64,000 nucleotides of DNA from Alkalihalobacillus pseudalcaliphilus (GCF_028610675.1 NZ_JAQQWS010000001.1:248001-312000), one strand, 5' to 3'; shown: positions 34,975 to 44,483, numbered from the stretch's first letter. A program made the numbers and translations. Notes: generated by a model from the letters alone, not told the origin.

Positions 34975-35367
34975 ATGAATAAAGACCGTTCTTTTGTCAA
35001 TACAACTTTATTAAAGCTGTTAAATGAGCAAACTGATTTGACCGGAACTCAAATTGATTTAATTGATGGATTTTTGTTTATGCTGCAAAAACTGAAAAGA
35101 CATAAGCAAATCCGTATGATAGACTCAACGACGATTCATCCCCGTTTTTGGCGTTCGCATAATCGAGCTTTTGGTTATAAGCTAAAAACAAAAGCGAATA
35201 AAGGTGAGTTTCAGTTTCTCTATGAGTTTTATGTAAAGGTTGCCTTATTAGAAGGGTTTGTTGACGTAAATGAACAGACGATTTATTTAACAGAAAAAGG
35301 CCGTATATTTTTATTATCCAATAAAGAGGATCAACTGGATTTACTTTTTCAGTATATTTGGGGATGA
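34975..35367 (+). CDS. Small protein of unknown function
   Basis: I do not recognise this 130-residue soluble protein. The N-terminal half is helical and basic (LQKLKRHKQIRMID); the C-terminal part (VALLEGFVDVNEQTIYLTEKGRIFLLSN) looks like a winged-helix wing and last helix, so DNA binding is possible. There is no signal peptide or membrane segment. ATG 34975 has GGGAG eight bases upstream. It is convergent with serA, and a shared hairpin lies between them. Codon use is like its neighbours, so I take it as real. Confidence 0.7.
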   Translation: MNKDRSFVNTTLLKLLNEQTDLTGTQIDLIDGFLFMLQKLKRHKQIRMIDSTTIHPRFWRSHNRAFGYKLKTKANKGEFQFLYEFYVKVALLEGFVDVNEQTIYLTEKGRIFLLSNKEDQLDLLFQYIWG

Positions 35368-35375
35368 TAAACGGA

Positions 35376-35406
35376 CGGTACCGTTCTTTTTATAAAAACG
35401 GTACCG
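35376..35406. terminator. Hairpin between convergent genes (serA and the small protein)
   Basis: CGGTACCGTT pairs perfectly with AACGGTACCG around CTTTTTATAAA. The loop is A/T-rich and neither side has a long T-run, so it is a moderate bidirectional terminator. Confidence 0.5.
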
Positions 35407-35418
35407 AGAATGCACAAG

Positions 35419-37041
35419 TTAAGCTTCAATTTTATTAGCATATACAATTTCTTCAACATTGGCTAGTGCGGTTAGTAATGTATCACTAACTTGTTTATCG
35501 ACAGTTAACATCATAATCGCTTCACCACCTTCTTCTTTACGACCCACTTGCATCGTAGCGATATTGACATTGTGCTCACCTAGTAACTGCCCCATACGAC
35601 CAATAACCCCTGGGCGGTCTGTGTGTTGAATATAGAGAATATGACCTTTTGGAACAAAATCGACATTAAAACCGTTCACGTTCACGATTCGAGGTCCGTA
35701 TTCTTTAATATAAGTTCCTTGAATTTCGAAGGCACGATCTTCACCGTTTACGACCGCATGAATGAGATTCGAATAGCCATAGGATTTGGTTACATGTTTT
35801 TCACCAAAGCTAATACCTCTTTCTTTAGCAATGAGAGAAGCATTCACATCGTTCACACTTGCATCAATCCGTGGTTGAAGGAAACCAGCAAGTAAACTCT
35901 TTGTTGTAATGGACGTCTCATAATTAGTGACGCTGCCACTATAATAAACTTCAATTTCTTTAACTGGTGTTTTCATCACTTGAGATAGGAAATTCCCCAT
36001 ATCTTTTGAGAGATCATAAAAAGGCTTTATTTTTTCATATACTTCTTTTGAAAGTGCTGGTAAATTTATAGAATTTTTAGCTGGTTCTCCTAAAAGGAAT
36101 TGTAGTACTTCTTCAGAGACTTGAGAAGCGACATTTAACTGGGCTTCGACCGTTGACGCAGCGATGTGTGGCGTCGTAATGACATTGTCAAAGTCAATTA
36201 AGTCACGATCAGTGGCCGGTTCTTCTTCAAAGACATCTAAGGCAGCTCCGGCAATATGACCATTCTCTAAATAATGCTTTAAGGCTTGTTCGTCGATGAT
36301 ACCACCTCGGGCACAGTTAATTAAGTAAACGCCTTTTTTAGTTTTAGCGATATTTTTCATACCGAGTAAACCTTTTGTATCTTTTGTTAATGGAGTATGA
36401 ACGGTAATAATATCGGCAGTTTCTAGTAACTGTTCTAAAGAAGCTGGGACGACACCGATTTTTTCAGCACGTTCTTTGGTTAGAAATGGATCGAACACGA
36501 GTAAGGGCATTTCAAAGGCTTTTGCTCGTTGAGCAATTTGCGTACCAATACGACCAAATCCAACAATACCTAATGTTTTTCCTCGTAATTCAGAGCCTTG
36601 AAACGATTGACGCTCCCATTGACCTGCTTTAATGGAAGCATTAGCTTGAGGAATTTTACGCAGTAAAGCACAGATCATCGCAAAGGTGTGTTCAGCTGTA
36701 GAAATTGTATTACCATCGGGGGCATTAACAACAACAACACCACGTTTTGTCGCAGCCTCTAAATCGATATTGTCAACACCAACACCAGCCCTTGCAATAA
36801 TTTTAATGTTTGCCATTTTCACTAGTAATTCCTCTGTAACCTTTGTGGCACTTCTCACTAGCAACGCATCAAAAACGGATAAGTCCTCAACCTCTTCAAT
36901 TTTTTTCTGAACACATTCTACTAAGTCACTTTGAAGCAAAGGCGCTAATCCTTCCTCACTCATTGCATCGGATACTAAGATTTGAAACTTGGTATAAGTA
37001 GGCTTTATATCCTCTTTGTCAGCTACTGCTTGTTTGTTCAT
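35419..37041 (-). CDS. serA: D-3-phosphoglycerate dehydrogenase
   Basis: This enzyme oxidises 3-phosphoglycerate with NAD, the first step of serine synthesis. The 540-residue protein has the NAD-binding fold with GIVGFGRIG near residue 160, catalytic residues in NCARGGIIDE and TPHIAAST, an ASB-type intervening domain (about 330-450) and a C-terminal ACT domain (about 465-540) for serine feedback. The N-terminus has a ~17-residue extension before FQILVSD. A serine T-box leader precedes it. Confidence 0.95.
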   Translation of the reverse strand: MNKQAVADKEDIKPTYTKFQILVSDAMSEEGLAPLLQSDLVECVQKKIEEVEDLSVFDALLVRSATKVTEELLVKMANIKIIARAGVGVDNIDLEAATKRGVVVVNAPDGNTISTAEHTFAMICALLRKIPQANASIKAGQWERQSFQGSELRGKTLGIVGFGRIGTQIAQRAKAFEMPLLVFDPFLTKERAEKIGVVPASLEQLLETADIITVHTPLTKDTKGLLGMKNIAKTKKGVYLINCARGGIIDEQALKHYLENGHIAGAALDVFEEEPATDRDLIDFDNVITTPHIAASTVEAQLNVASQVSEEVLQFLLGEPAKNSINLPALSKEVYEKIKPFYDLSKDMGNFLSQVMKTPVKEIEVYYSGSVTNYETSITTKSLLAGFLQPRIDASVNDVNASLIAKERGISFGEKHVTKSYGYSNLIHAVVNGEDRAFEIQGTYIKEYGPRIVNVNGFNVDFVPKGHILYIQHTDRPGVIGRMGQLLGEHNVNIATMQVGRKEEGGEAIMMLTVDKQVSDTLLTALANVEEIVYANKIEA

Positions 37042-37121
37042 GTCTCTCCACTCCTTTTATTTACTGTAATACGTTAGTGTGGTGTAGTCAATGATCATTT
37101 TCTGAACATTATGAAAGCGTT

Positions 37122-37405
37122 ACACAAAAAAAGCCCACTCCTCACAAATTGTGAGGGGCGGGAGTTATAAAGCCGCGGTTCCACCCTCATTTGAAGATAA
37201 ATCTACAACAAAAAGGTATGTTCCTGATGTCTTTGATTTATAATCATCTCAGAGGCTATTTTAGCCATAAGGTAACGGATTAACCGAATATGCCTACGCA
37301 TGGGACTTAGTCAGTACATTTCAGCATATTAACTCAGAAGGGCTATCCAAAATGATTCAAACTAGTTCACACCGACCACTAGCTCTCTTAATTGAATTCA
37401 TTTCT
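37122..37405 (-). promoter_or_regulatory. T-box leader of serA, serine-specific
   Basis: On the minus strand the order is AGAGAGCT, GGTCGGTGTGAA, specifier AGC (plus-strand GCT 37342-37344) followed by CCTTCTGAG, the T-box AGGGTGGAACCGCGG (37173-37187) and a terminator stem ending in seven T residues. Uncharged serine tRNA should prevent termination. The specifier was placed by aligning with the usual GGAN-NNN-..CUGAG pattern of stem I. Confidence 0.92.
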
Positions 37406-37445
37406 TCATTCTTCATCCATGTTTTTAATATGGTAATTGTTAGAT

Positions 37446-37474
37446 AATTTATCATATGAACTAGGTATTGTCAA
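37446..37474 (-). promoter_or_regulatory. Sigma-A promoter of serA
   Basis: On the minus strand TTGACA (37469-37474) and TAAATT (37446-37451) are separated by 17 bases, about 45 bases before the T-box stem I. Confidence 0.75.
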
Positions 37475-37546
37475 TTGTGTTTTCAGAAAAATCTTTTTAC
37501 TTTATTAACGGATATCATCATACGTATGAGTAGGAGGGGATAAACA

Positions 37547-38587
37547 ATGACATATGTTGTCAAAAGAGGGGATACGATTGCTAAAGTAGCTTTAGCTAAT
37601 AAAATGAGGCCTTTTGACTTGGTGTATTATAATCCAAGTCTATTAAATGAGAAGGATTATATTCAGCCTGGAACTATACTACAGCTGCCGCTAAAAGAGG
37701 ATCAAAAACGATTAAGTTTTGAAACCGAGTACGGGCCAACTGATCTTGAAAAGGATCTAAAGATATTAGAAAAAAGTGGTGTACATGTATCACAATGTGG
37801 ACAGTCTGTGATGGGAAAGCCTCTTTATGAATGTAAGATTGGCACAGGTCCAAGGCATGTATTTTATTCAGGAGGCTGGCATGCTAATGAAGCACATACA
37901 TCAAAATTATTGATGAAATTTTTAGATGTTCTTTCTTCAGTAAATGAACAGAATCAAGAAGTCTATGGTTATCCAGTCGTCGATATTTTAAAAAAAATTA
38001 CGTTAACGGTCGTACCGATGGTTAACCCTGATGGAATCGAATTAGTTGAACAAGGTATTTATCCAGAGCATTCTTTTTATGAAGAAGTCATTGAAATCAA
38101 TAAAGGGCAAAGAAGATTTGATCATTGGTCAAGTAATATTCGTGGTGTTGATCTAAACCACCAATGGCCAGCTGGTTGGGAATTGGAAGCTGAAGAAAGT
38201 CCACAAAAACCTTGGTCAAGACATTATAGTGGTCCAGCCCCTTTGTCGGAACCAGAGGCGATAGCTATTTATAACCTTACAAAAAAATATGATTTTCATT
38301 ATGTATTAGCTTTTCACTCTCAAGGTCAAGTCATTTATTGGGGGTATAGAGGTTATGAGCCTAAAGAAAGTGAGGAGATGGTAAAAAAGCTATCACTCGC
38401 TAGTTCTTATACGCCGATTCATACCGCTGATAGTGATGGTGGTTATAAGGATTGGTTTATTTTACACACAGGTAGGCCGGGTTTTACGATAGAGATCGGT
38501 AACGGCCAAAACCCACTTCCCAATGAGGCATTTGCTGAAATATGGTCCAATAATATTGGATTAGCTTTAGAAGGTCTAACTTTATAA
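37547..38587 (+). CDS. LysM-M14 gamma-D-glutamyl-diaminopimelate peptidase
   Basis: This is a zinc carboxypeptidase-type enzyme that cuts the gamma-D-Glu-Dpm bond of peptidoglycan stem peptides. The 346-residue protein has an N-terminal LysM (about 2-47, VKRGDTIAKVALAN) and an M14 domain with zinc ligands in WHANEAHTS (about 111-114) and AFHSQGQ (about 258), and the catalytic glutamate in TIEIGNG (about 316). It has no signal peptide, like the Bacillus cytoplasmic or mother-cell enzymes (YqgT, ENP I). It is a single gene. Confidence 0.88.
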   Translation: MTYVVKRGDTIAKVALANKMRPFDLVYYNPSLLNEKDYIQPGTILQLPLKEDQKRLSFETEYGPTDLEKDLKILEKSGVHVSQCGQSVMGKPLYECKIGTGPRHVFYSGGWHANEAHTSKLLMKFLDVLSSVNEQNQEVYGYPVVDILKKITLTVVPMVNPDGIELVEQGIYPEHSFYEEVIEINKGQRRFDHWSSNIRGVDLNHQWPAGWELEAEESPQKPWSRHYSGPAPLSEPEAIAIYNLTKKYDFHYVLAFHSQGQVIYWGYRGYEPKESEEMVKKLSLASSYTPIHTADSDGGYKDWFILHTGRPGFTIEIGNGQNPLPNEAFAEIWSNNIGLALEGLTL

Positions 38588-38688
38588 GACTTAATAAGAA
38601 GCTTGCTAGTGATGGAAATGAAAGCTAAAATAAAAGAAATAAACAGAAGAATATTACGTGAGCATATGTAGCTTTTTGGAGGGGAATT

Positions 38689-39390
38689 ATGTCTCTTGGT
38701 CCGATCAAACCTAAGAAAATGTATGAACTAATAGCCGAACAATTAACTGCACAAATAAAGAATGAACAATTAAAACCAGGGGAACGTCTTGATTCAGTAC
38801 CTCAACTAGCAGAAAAGTTTCAAGTAGGCCGCTCAGCTATTCGTGAGGCATTAAGTGCACTCAATGCAATAGGATTAATTGAGATAAAACAAGGAGAAGG
38901 TACTTTTGTTAAGGAAATTGATCACAATTTAGCGAAAGCTGCTCTACCTTCTGTTAATTGGATGCGAAAAGAGGATTTAAAAGAATTATTTGAAATACGT
39001 AAAATTATTGAAACAGGTGCTGCTCAATTAGCGGCTCTTCATCGCACAGAAGAGGATTTATTAGCCCTTAAACAAGTCCTTAATGAAATGGCACAAAATC
39101 TCGATGATGGAAAAGTAGGAGAAAAAGCAGATATTGTTTTTCATGAATGTGTCGTTCGTGCCACTAAAAATAAGATGTTGCAAGATTTATTAAGTACGGT
39201 TTCAGAAACGATGCAAATAGCGATGAAAGAAGCACGTGAGAAGTTTCTATATAATGATAGGCGGCGACTTATTACTTTATATAAAGAGCATGTTGAAATT
39301 TTTGAAGCGATTATGGAGCAAAATGCAGAAGTCGCTTATGCGAAAATGATGAATCACATTGTCGCTGTGGAAAAAGATTTATTTTCCTAA
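38689..39390 (+). CDS. GntR-family regulator, FadR subfamily
   Basis: This transcription factor has 233 residues: winged helix at about 5-75 (LAEKFQVGRSAIREALSAL, IEIKQGEGTFVKEI) and an all-helical FCD ligand domain at about 95-225, with metal-ligand-type residues (Asp, His) in KADIVFHECVVRATKN. It resembles LldR/LutR-type regulators of organic acid metabolism. GGAGGGG precedes ATG 38689. Its likely target is the TauE-type exporter gene that follows, although a terminator separates them. Confidence 0.87.
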   Translation: MSLGPIKPKKMYELIAEQLTAQIKNEQLKPGERLDSVPQLAEKFQVGRSAIREALSALNAIGLIEIKQGEGTFVKEIDHNLAKAALPSVNWMRKEDLKELFEIRKIIETGAAQLAALHRTEEDLLALKQVLNEMAQNLDDGKVGEKADIVFHECVVRATKNKMLQDLLSTVSETMQIAMKEAREKFLYNDRRRLITLYKEHVEIFEAIMEQNAEVAYAKMMNHIVAVEKDLFS

Positions 39391-39427
39391 TATTAATGAG
39401 GTCGAAGTAAAAGGATTATACTAAGCA

Positions 39428-39462
39428 AAGAAAGCGGGTTTTATTCTGCTTTCTTTTCTCTT
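39428..39462 (+). terminator. Terminator of the GntR gene
   Basis: AAGAAAGC pairs with GCTTTCTT around a 12-base loop, followed by TTCTCTTT. Confidence 0.7.
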
Positions 39463-39487
39463 TGAATGAAGGCAGAGGAGTATTGTG

Positions 39488-40219
39488 ATGCAGGAAATTA
39501 TATTCATATTTGTTGTTTTATTAATTGGCAGCTTTGCTCAAGGTGTAAGTGGTTTTGGTTTCGGGTTAATTGCGATGAGTATTCTACCGTATTTCTTTAC
39601 TGTAAAAGAAAGTACGATTTTAGTGATTACGTTAACTTTGTTTATTACGCTCCGAATTTTGAGTAAACAATATAAAAATCTTGATTGGAAAGGGTTAATA
39701 CCTGTTCTATCATCCGCAATAGTCGGGCGGGGGGTTGGTTTCTTTATTCTTACATACTTTGGAGACCTCGAGATTTTAAAAACATGGCTTGGAATAATAT
39801 TATTACTCATGGTTATATATTTGATGTGGAGTAAAAAAATCATGATGCATTCCAAACAGATGACTACGTTTATAGCCATAGTGATAGGATTTATTGGTGG
39901 TGTAGTAGGGGGAGTATTTGCAGTAGGTGGGCCTTTTTATGTCTTTTATTTTTTAATGGTTTATGCGGATAAAGGGAGATACAATGCAAATTTACAAGCA
40001 GTATTTTTTATAACGAGTTTGATTACAGTCCTACTACATGGGATTAATGGCGATTATGGGACAAGCTCTATTCTGTATGTGCTTGTTGGCTTAGTGGCTG
40101 TACTTATTGGTACTTCTTTAGGATTAAAAGCTTTTACAAAAGTTTCAGCAAGTGTGGTAAGAAGAATGGCAATTCTGTTAGTCGCGTGCTCAGCCATTAA
40201 TTTTATCTTTTTTCACTAA
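39488..40219 (+). CDS. TauE/SafE-family membrane transporter
   Basis: This integral membrane protein of 243 residues has about eight segments. It carries the family hallmark GFGFGLIAMSIL near residue 20 and the repeated glycine-rich segment GFIGGVVGGVFAVGGPFYVFY near residue 135. Members of the family export sulfite, sulfoacetate or other organic anions; the substrate here is unknown. ATG 39488 has GGAG seven bases upstream. It follows a FadR-type regulator, which suggests induction by a carboxylate. Confidence 0.87.
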   Translation: MQEIIFIFVVLLIGSFAQGVSGFGFGLIAMSILPYFFTVKESTILVITLTLFITLRILSKQYKNLDWKGLIPVLSSAIVGRGVGFFILTYFGDLEILKTWLGIILLLMVIYLMWSKKIMMHSKQMTTFIAIVIGFIGGVVGGVFAVGGPFYVFYFLMVYADKGRYNANLQAVFFITSLITVLLHGINGDYGTSSILYVLVGLVAVLIGTSLGLKAFTKVSASVVRRMAILLVACSAINFIFFH

Positions 40220-40236
40220 CAAAGATATCGGATTTA

Positions 40237-40601
40237 TCTATATGAAAGTTATGTTAGCCTCTATAACTGATGGAATTTTGAACCAATTTGGTTTTGAATG
40301 AGAAGCACATGAGTATCAGCAGCAACTTCCATATAAAACGCCAATCGCCACCATAAAGATATACAAGTTGTGCAGATACGGAGGTCAAACCTTGTAGCAT
40401 CTGCACAAAGAGGCGAACATGACAGTTACTTGAGGGAAGAGCCTGAGTAACGACACGAAAAAGGTCGATGATGACAGTTACTCGAGCAAAGCTTCGCCAC
40501 CAACAAAAATGAAAGTGGCGAAAAGCCCTTTCCAACTCAACTCTTCATACAATTTGGTTTTGATCTTTTTAAATTTGATTTTGTTTGTTGGATTGTTTTA
40601 G
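40237..40601. repeat. Composite repeat island
   Basis: It holds TATGAAAGTTA, CAACTTCCATATAAAAC, a single 52-bp-family hairpin (TTGTGCAGAT/ATCTGCACAA, 40368-40408, core GGTCAAACCTTG), two blocks of GATGACAGTTACT-type sequence, and GCTTCGCCACCAACAAAAATGAAAGTGG. No gene is seen. Confidence 0.6.
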
Positions 40602-40777
40602 AACTTGAGAATTAGCAATAACCCAGCGGAAGAAAAGCCGCGAAGACTCCCGCGGGAAATAGTGGCAGAGCCGAAATCCACTAGCGAAGCTAGTTAGTTC
40701 GGCGCCACCCCGCAGGACGCGGAGCGAGCATTTCTGGAGCGACGAGTAACGCTCTATGTTCGCACTTTCATATAAAA
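40602..40777. repeat. Long copy of the ~180-bp dispersed element
   Basis: The borders are AACTTGAGAATTA and ACTTTCATATAAAA, as at 13695-13882. It includes GAAGACTCCCGCGGGA, the dyad GCCGAA ... CTAGCGAAGCTAG ... TTCGGC and GGAGCGACGAGTAACGCTC. Its right end runs into the fer terminator. Confidence 0.75.
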
Positions 40778-40816
40778 AACTGCACGATACCATTATCATG
40801 ATATTCGTACAGTTTC
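40774..40816 (-). terminator. Terminator of fer
   Basis: On the minus strand AAACTGTACGA pairs with TCGTGCAGTTT (one G-T) and six T residues follow. The T-run overlaps the end of the dispersed element. Confidence 0.8.
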
Positions 40817-40827
40817 TTGACAAGCAT

Positions 40828-41076
40828 CTATTCAAATTTTAATGCATCTCCATCAAACGATTCATCGGCCACTTTAATGGATTCTGTTGGGCATCCTTCT
40901 AATGCATCAATCATATCTTCCTCAAATTCTTCAGGAACCGGTGTAACTCCCTTATTGTCATCAAGTATGACAAAAGCGATCCCTTCATCATCATAATCAT
41001 AAATATCTGGAGCTGCAGCACCACACGCACCACAAGCAATGCATGTATCCTGATCAACGATTGTAAATTTAGCCAT
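40828..41076 (-). CDS. fer: Ferredoxin, single 4Fe-4S
   Basis: This small electron carrier has 82 residues and matches the Bacillus ferredoxin almost throughout (AKFTIVDQDTCIACGACG, DIYDYDDEGIAFV). The cluster ligands are the cysteines in CIACGAC near residues 11-17 and CPTESI near 61. ATG 41076 is chosen because GGAGGG is upstream on the minus strand; the frame extends to 41133 without support. It is divergent from ypbB, as in B. subtilis. Confidence 0.96.
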   Translation of the reverse strand: MAKFTIVDQDTCIACGACGAAAPDIYDYDDEGIAFVILDDNKGVTPVPEEFEEDMIDALEGCPTESIKVADESFDGDALKFE

Positions 41077-41354
41077 TACATTAAACCCTCCAATTTTATT
41101 CTCAATAATCAGTCTCTCTAAAGGGTATGACATTTTTTCATATCTAGAATGTCGTCTGAAGCAGACTGTTTTTATCCTTCATCTATTTTAAAGCCAAAAT
41201 TAAAACTTTTCAACAGCTTCGTATCACAAAAGGAAGAATTTCACTCTCTGTAAAGCAGAAATCGACAAAAATAAATAAAATCTATCTAATTAAGACGAGA
41301 ATAGACAAGGATCTGATACAATAGAACCAGAGAAAGTTATAAAGGTGGGAGATT

Positions 41355-42404
41355 ATGAAGCTGATTGACTATATCATTGTAGATACGATTAACCGATGCA
41401 AAGGACAAAAGTCTTTAGTCGGCTACTGGTCCATCCTTCAAGGGAAAAGAACGGTTCAAACCATTCAAGACACCCACCTTTTTGGACTAACTAACTATTT
41501 CGGTCTTTTTTCTTTTTTAACACAAGAGGAGTTCACAACATACATCGATACTTTACAAAAAGAGCAAATTTTGCTGACTGATTTACAGCTATCAGAAAAA
41601 GCTAAGAAATTACATGTAGAGTCCTGCGAAAAATTCAACCAATTTGAATGGAACGGTTGGAATTATCACCGCATCGATCAGACTTTTTGGCGACGATTGA
41701 TTTTATTTATTCAAACGATAACATCCGTTTCAAAGAAACAGAACTTTGTGCCTATCGTTTCTGACTGGGAGATACAAAAAGAGGTCAAACAGATCGTACT
41801 CACCTTAAAGAAACGTTCAGACGTGACCTTGGAGCAATTACATAAAGAACTAGCAACCTTCTTACAGACAATGACGAAGGAGCAGGCAGAATTATTTGTT
41901 CATCAGCTTAGCGGTTCACAGTTAATTGGACTCACAATTAGTCAAGCTGCGGAACTTATTCTTGTCGATAGAGATGAAGCTTATTTACTACATAAAGCAA
42001 CCTTACATGAATTATTGCAGCAGCTTTATGAACAACCAAATGCCTATCCAGTGCTAAGTCTCCTCCATTTAAACCAACAAAAAAAGCAGAAATTGTCGCA
42101 CTCAACTGAAATAACGAAACAATATTACTATCAAGGATTCTCCGTGGAGGAAATTAGTAAAAAGCGCGATTTGAAACTAGCGACGATTCAAGATCATATT
42201 GTTGAACTGGCTTTATTGGAAACGGAGTTTGACTTATATTCTTTATTTGATGAGCCAAGTATTCAAATAGTGGAAGAAGCAATCGAAAGTAAAAAAACGA
42301 AAAAGCTTAAAGAGCTAAAAGAGGTACTTCCTGAATATATAGATTACTTCATGATTCGTTTAGTATTGGCTAGAAGGAGTAAAAATCATGAATTTGAAAG
42401 CTGA
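41355..42404 (+). CDS. ypbB: YpbB-like helix-turn-helix protein
   Basis: This 349-residue cytoplasmic protein of unknown biochemical role is always found beside recQ in Bacillus. The C-terminal region (about 240-300: TKQYYYQGFSVEEISKKRDLKLATIQDHIVEL) is a helix-turn-helix of the kind found at RecQ C-termini, which suggests that YpbB and the short RecQ work as a split helicase. AAAGGTGGGAG precedes ATG 41355. It overlaps recQ by 17 bases. Confidence 0.88.
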   Translation: MKLIDYIIVDTINRCKGQKSLVGYWSILQGKRTVQTIQDTHLFGLTNYFGLFSFLTQEEFTTYIDTLQKEQILLTDLQLSEKAKKLHVESCEKFNQFEWNGWNYHRIDQTFWRRLILFIQTITSVSKKQNFVPIVSDWEIQKEVKQIVLTLKKRSDVTLEQLHKELATFLQTMTKEQAELFVHQLSGSQLIGLTISQAAELILVDRDEAYLLHKATLHELLQQLYEQPNAYPVLSLLHLNQQKKQKLSHSTEITKQYYYQGFSVEEISKKRDLKLATIQDHIVELALLETEFDLYSLFDEPSIQIVEEAIESKKTKKLKELKEVLPEYIDYFMIRLVLARRSKNHEFES

Positions 42405-43902
42405 ATTAAAACATCACTTTGGATTAGATAGCTTTCGGCCTGGGCAAAAGGAAATTATTCAGGCCATTATGGAGCAACAAAACGTAGTGGCGATGTTACC
42501 TACAGGGTCAGGGAAGTCTTTATGTTACCAACTTCCTGCTTTTATGAGTCATGGTGTGACAATTGTTGTATCGCCTCTACTTTCCTTAATGGAAGATCAA
42601 ATCCAACAATTAAAAAAGAACGGAAAAAAAGAAGTGGTCGCTTTAAATAGTTTTTTGAGTTATCAAGAAAAAAAATATCATCTAGACCGTTTGCATACGT
42701 ATAAAATGATTTATTTAGCTCCTGAAATGTTACAAAATGACCAAGTGAAAGAACGGTTATACAGCTTAACGATTTCTTTATTGGTTATTGATGAAGCCCA
42801 TTGTATCTCACAGTGGGGCCACGATTTTAGACCAGACTATGTACGTTTAAGAGAAATAAGACAAGAACTGGGTTTTCCACCGACGCTAGCAATTACGGCA
42901 ACCGCAACCGCCGAGGTACGTGAGGATATAATCCGTATTTTAGATATAAAAGAAGCTACAATGTTTATTCATTCAGTTGAGAGAGAGAATATAGCACTAA
43001 GAATTGAGAAATTTGAGACAGCCGAAGACAAGCTAGACCGATTATTTACACTAGTGAAAAACTTAGAAGGTCCTGGGATGATTTATTTTTCTAGTCGCTT
43101 ATGGTCAGAGAAAGTTAGCATGCTTTTAAAAAGACAAGGGAAACGAGTAAGCCATTATCATGGAGGAATGAAAAATGAAGAGCGATTAATGATTCAGCAG
43201 CAATTTGTACAAGGGCAATTAGAAGTTATTTGTTGTACAAGTGCATTTGGAATGGGGTTAAATAAACACGATGTTCGATTTGTTATCCACTTCCATTACC
43301 CAACGGATTTAGAATCTTACCTCCAGGAAATCGGGAGGGCTGGTCGAGATCAAAAACCAAGCATTGCTTATTTACTTACATGTCCGTATGATCATGGATT
43401 AGCCTTACAGTTGATTTCGATGGATAAATTGGAACGAGAGCAACTTCAAGCAATCCTTTCTCGTTTTCTTCAAATTAACCATGTCACACCCGAGCAATGG
43501 TATGATTTATGCCTTCAATATGGAAGCGGAGAAACCGCAGCTCGAGTCCTTTATTTTCAATTGGAAAAATGGGGTTTTATTGAGGGGGAACTGGTAAATG
43601 CAAAGGGTATGACTGAGTTTACTTTAGTGGAGCGGCTTTTATCCTTTTTTAATGAGAGGCTTCATATTAAAGAAGAAAAGCTAAAAGAAATGGAACAATG
43701 GATCTATGTAAATCGGTGTAGAAGAGAAGGAATTTTGACTGTATTTGACGAATTAAAAACGGAACAATTGTCCATTTGTTGTGACATTTGTGGTTTCGAT
43801 CAAACAACATTTTTTCAAGACTATCATCAACCAATACAAATGGAAAAAGGGTGGCAACATCAGCTCGCAATAAAACTTGGACAAGTAGGGAATAAAACGT
43901 GA
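42388..43902 (+). CDS. recQ: ATP-dependent DNA helicase RecQ (short form)
   Basis: This is a 3'-5' DNA helicase for recombination and repair. The 504-residue protein has Walker A LPTGSGKSLCYQLPA near residue 37, DEAH box near 133, TATATAEVRED, the motif IGRAGRD near residue 317 and a RecQ zinc-binding part with cysteines in CRREG and CCDICGF. It ends soon after, lacking a full winged-helix and HRDC domain. AGAAGGAG precedes ATG 42388, inside the end of ypbB, so the two are translationally coupled. Confidence 0.93.
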   Translation: MNLKAELKHHFGLDSFRPGQKEIIQAIMEQQNVVAMLPTGSGKSLCYQLPAFMSHGVTIVVSPLLSLMEDQIQQLKKNGKKEVVALNSFLSYQEKKYHLDRLHTYKMIYLAPEMLQNDQVKERLYSLTISLLVIDEAHCISQWGHDFRPDYVRLREIRQELGFPPTLAITATATAEVREDIIRILDIKEATMFIHSVERENIALRIEKFETAEDKLDRLFTLVKNLEGPGMIYFSSRLWSEKVSMLLKRQGKRVSHYHGGMKNEERLMIQQQFVQGQLEVICCTSAFGMGLNKHDVRFVIHFHYPTDLESYLQEIGRAGRDQKPSIAYLLTCPYDHGLALQLISMDKLEREQLQAILSRFLQINHVTPEQWYDLCLQYGSGETAARVLYFQLEKWGFIEGELVNAKGMTEFTLVERLLSFFNERLHIKEEKLKEMEQWIYVNRCRREGILTVFDELKTEQLSICCDICGFDQTTFFQDYHQPIQMEKGWQHQLAIKLGQVGNKT

Positions 43903-44483
43903 AGCAAACACATGTAACGATCGAACAACTTACGGTAAAAGGTTTAACTATTAGTGTCTATTTAACACAAGGGTTATTACTCCTTTTAGCAGGTATTTTA
44001 AGCCTTTTATTTTTTGAACAGTGGAGCGATTGGTTGACACTTTTTAGCTGGCAGCCCTTCTCTATATTGATCATCGGTTCCTTTGTTGCTTTCATAGTGG
44101 TTTTCCTAAATATTGTCGCAATGAAGGTATTTTCTGAAGAAGCATTTAATGATGGTGGGTTAAATAAAAAGTTATTTAAAGGACTCTCCATTCCCCATAT
44201 TTTATTCTTATCAATGGTGATAGCCTTCTGTGAAGAAGTATTTTTTCGCGGTGTCATTCAATCAAGTTTTGGTTTAGTGGTTGCAAGCATCGTTTTTGCG
44301 GGCTTGCATTTTCGATATATTAGCAAACCTGTATTATTTATTGGGGTTATCGTTTTAAGTTTTTTGATTGGTATTATTTTTGAATGGACAGGCAATTTAT
44401 TCGTCACAATCATGATACATTTTTTGATAGATGCCATGTTGGGCCTGTTAATACGGTTACAGTTAGTTGAAGGAGGAGCCTAA
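43899..44483 (+). CDS. ypbD: CPBP-family intramembrane protease-like protein
   Basis: This integral membrane protein of 194 residues has about six segments and the Abi/CPBP motifs EEVFFRG (motif 1), FAGLHF (motif 2) and HFLIDAM (motif 3). The family includes type II CAAX prenyl endopeptidases and bacteriocin-immunity proteins; its role in bacilli is unclear. GTG 43899 overlaps the recQ stop codon by four bases, and the end overlaps the next gene, so the cluster is tightly coupled. Confidence 0.85.
   Translation: MKQTHVTIEQLTVKGLTISVYLTQGLLLLLAGILSLLFFEQWSDWLTLFSWQPFSILIIGSFVAFIVVFLNIVAMKVFSEEAFNDGGLNKKLFKGLSIPHILFLSMVIAFCEEVFFRGVIQSSFGLVVASIVFAGLHFRYISKPVLFIGVIVLSFLIGIIFEWTGNLFVTIMIHFLIDAMLGLLIRLQLVEGGA

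Noticed and set aside
40254..40835. Two minus-strand frames of 93 and 88 residues
   Set aside because: They lie wholly in dispersed repeats and the fer terminator, without ribosome sites.
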